A DNA stretch of 6,042 bases from Saprospiraceae bacterium. GTDB lineage: Bacteria > Bacteroidota > Bacteroidia > Chitinophagales > Saprospiraceae. Shown piece by piece: positions 5,184 to 6,042 of the stretch (positions are counted from its first letter, which is position 1; each line of letters begins with the position of its first letter). The translations under genes and the position numbers were made by a program. The notes under the pieces were generated by a model. The model did no database searches, was not told where the DNA came from, and saw only the letters and a program-made list of their open reading frames with translations. The stretch lies in NCBI GenBank assembly GCA_020852155.1, contig JADZBJ010000179.1, forward strand, positions 1 to 6,042, in the 5' to 3' direction.

Positions 5184-6042
5184 ATGTCATCATTCAAGCA
5201 ACAAATACTCGAAACAGAAGGCTATTTTGGCGAATACGGCGGGTGCTTCGTTCCGGAAGTGCTGCTGCCGGGTTTGCAGGAAATCGCCGCTGAATACGAC
5301 CGCGCCAAATACGATCCGGTTTTTCTGGATGAATTCAAAGCGGCATTGCACACCTTTTCAGGTCGCCCAACTGCATTTACGCCGTTGCCCAGACTGACGG
5401 CAGAAATCGGCGGCGCAAGGCTTTTCCTGAAAAATGAGGGCCTGAACCATACCGGCGCGCACAAGATTACACACTGTGTCGGTCAAATCCTGATTGCCAA
5501 ACGGCTGGGTAAAAAACGCATCATCGCCGAAACCGGCGCCGGACAACACGGCTACGCCACAGCCGCCGTTTGTGCGCGTTTTGGGCTGGATTGCACGGTG
5601 TACATGGGCAAAAAGGACTATGAGCGCCAGCGCCCGAATGTCTATTGGATGGAATTGCTCGGCGCTAAAGTCGTCGCCGTCGAAGATGGCAGTCAAACCC
5701 TGAACGACGCCGTTATCGCCGCATTTAAAGACTGGGTGGCCAATCCTGACAGTTATTACCTGTTGGGTTCAGCGGTCGGGCCGCACCCTTATCCTGCCAT
5801 GAATACTTTTTTTCAAAAGGTAGTCGGCGAGGAAATTCGCGAACAATGCCTCGAAGCCACCGGGCAATTACCCGATTACTGCATCGCCTGTGTCGGCGGC
5901 GGCTCGAATGCGATGGGGATGTTTTATGATTTCCTGGATGATGCTTCCGTGCAACTGATCGGTGTCGAGGCTGGCGGGCGCGGCGTCATGGCAGGCGATC
6001 ATGCCGCCAAAGTCAAGCACGGAAAATTGGGCATTTTTGAAG
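5184..6042 (+). CDS. trpB: Tryptophan synthase beta chain, partial at window end
   Basis: The reading frame is open from ATG 5184 to the window edge, giving 286 of about 400 expected residues. The enzyme joins indole (or serine plus indole channelled from TrpA) to form L-tryptophan using PLP. The start EGYFGEYGGCFVPE (12-25) is typical of TrpB1. LNHTGAHK (87-94) gives the PLP lysine K94 (Salmonella K87). AETGAGQHG (115-123) gives catalytic E116. GPHPYP (199-204) and the phosphate loop GGGSNA (238-243) are intact. R148 matches Salmonella R141. Unusual points are NEGLNHTGAHKITHC where REDLNHTGAHKINN is common, N174 where Salmonella has K167 of the TrpA salt bridge, and MNTFFQ where VREFQ is usual. 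The region corresponding to D305 lies beyond the window. No other trp gene is visible, and deoC is an unusual neighbour. A TrpB paralog remains possible. Confidence 0.93.
   Translation, partial: MSSFKQQILETEGYFGEYGGCFVPEVLLPGLQEIAAEYDRAKYDPVFLDEFKAALHTFSGRPTAFTPLPRLTAEIGGARLFLKNEGLNHTGAHKITHCVGQILIAKRLGKKRIIAETGAGQHGYATAAVCARFGLDCTVYMGKKDYERQRPNVYWMELLGAKVVAVEDGSQTLNDAVIAAFKDWVANPDSYYLLGSAVGPHPYPAMNTFFQKVVGEEIREQCLEATGQLPDYCIACVGGGSNAMGMFYDFLDDASVQLIGVEAGGRGVMAGDHAAKVKHGKLGIFE

Noticed and set aside
5122..5397. 91-aa ORF starting MRAFTSALHLL, considered as a trp leader peptide
   Set aside because: It has no Trp codon run and no attenuator-like stems, and most of it overlaps trpB in another frame.

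Overview
The window looks like chromosomal DNA of a Bacteroidota bacterium, and a Saprospirales-type environmental lineage is my best guess. Three signs support the phylum. The first gene encodes a secreted protein with a Por/type IX secretion (T9SS) C-terminal sorting domain. Matches to the Bacteroidota promoter -7 box TAnnTTTG lie in front of three transcription units. Strong Shine-Dalgarno sequences are absent. The order-level guess rests on the general look of the proteins and intergenic repeats and is not proven.

Layout. Positions 1-132 are a tandem array built on the word AATCCGCG. Positions 199-1728 (+) encode a secreted CotH-family protein. The convergent intergenic region 1729-2020 holds a 121-bp near-perfect inverted repeat (1785-1905), a second hairpin-forming repeat (1958-2003), and one isolated unit related to the 1-132 array that abuts the next stop codon. 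Positions 4333-2021 (-) form a tight three-gene set: a small single-pass membrane protein with a PKD/Ig-like outer domain, an M20D metallo-amidohydrolase, and ribonuclease HII (rnhB). A short divergent promoter region (about 4334-4400) separates it from a rightward unit. That unit has deoC (deoxyribose-phosphate aldolase, 4478-5119) and a trpB-type tryptophan synthase beta chain (from 5184) that is cut by the window end.

The genes are mostly metabolic housekeeping and do not form one recognisable pathway. DeoC degrades deoxynucleosides, TrpB makes tryptophan, RNase HII removes RNA from DNA, and the amidohydrolase probably removes acyl groups from amino acids or small amides. I see no defence system, prophage, integrase or CRISPR array. 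The less ordinary content is non-coding. Several intergenic repeat families are packed around cotH and the end of rnhB. Promoter-like boxes sit almost on the start codons of cotH and the membrane-protein gene, which suggests very short or absent leaders. G-free, C/T/A-rich repeated tracts precede both deoC and trpB. The TrpB also lacks the lysine (K167 in Salmonella) that makes the intersubunit salt bridge with the alpha chain.
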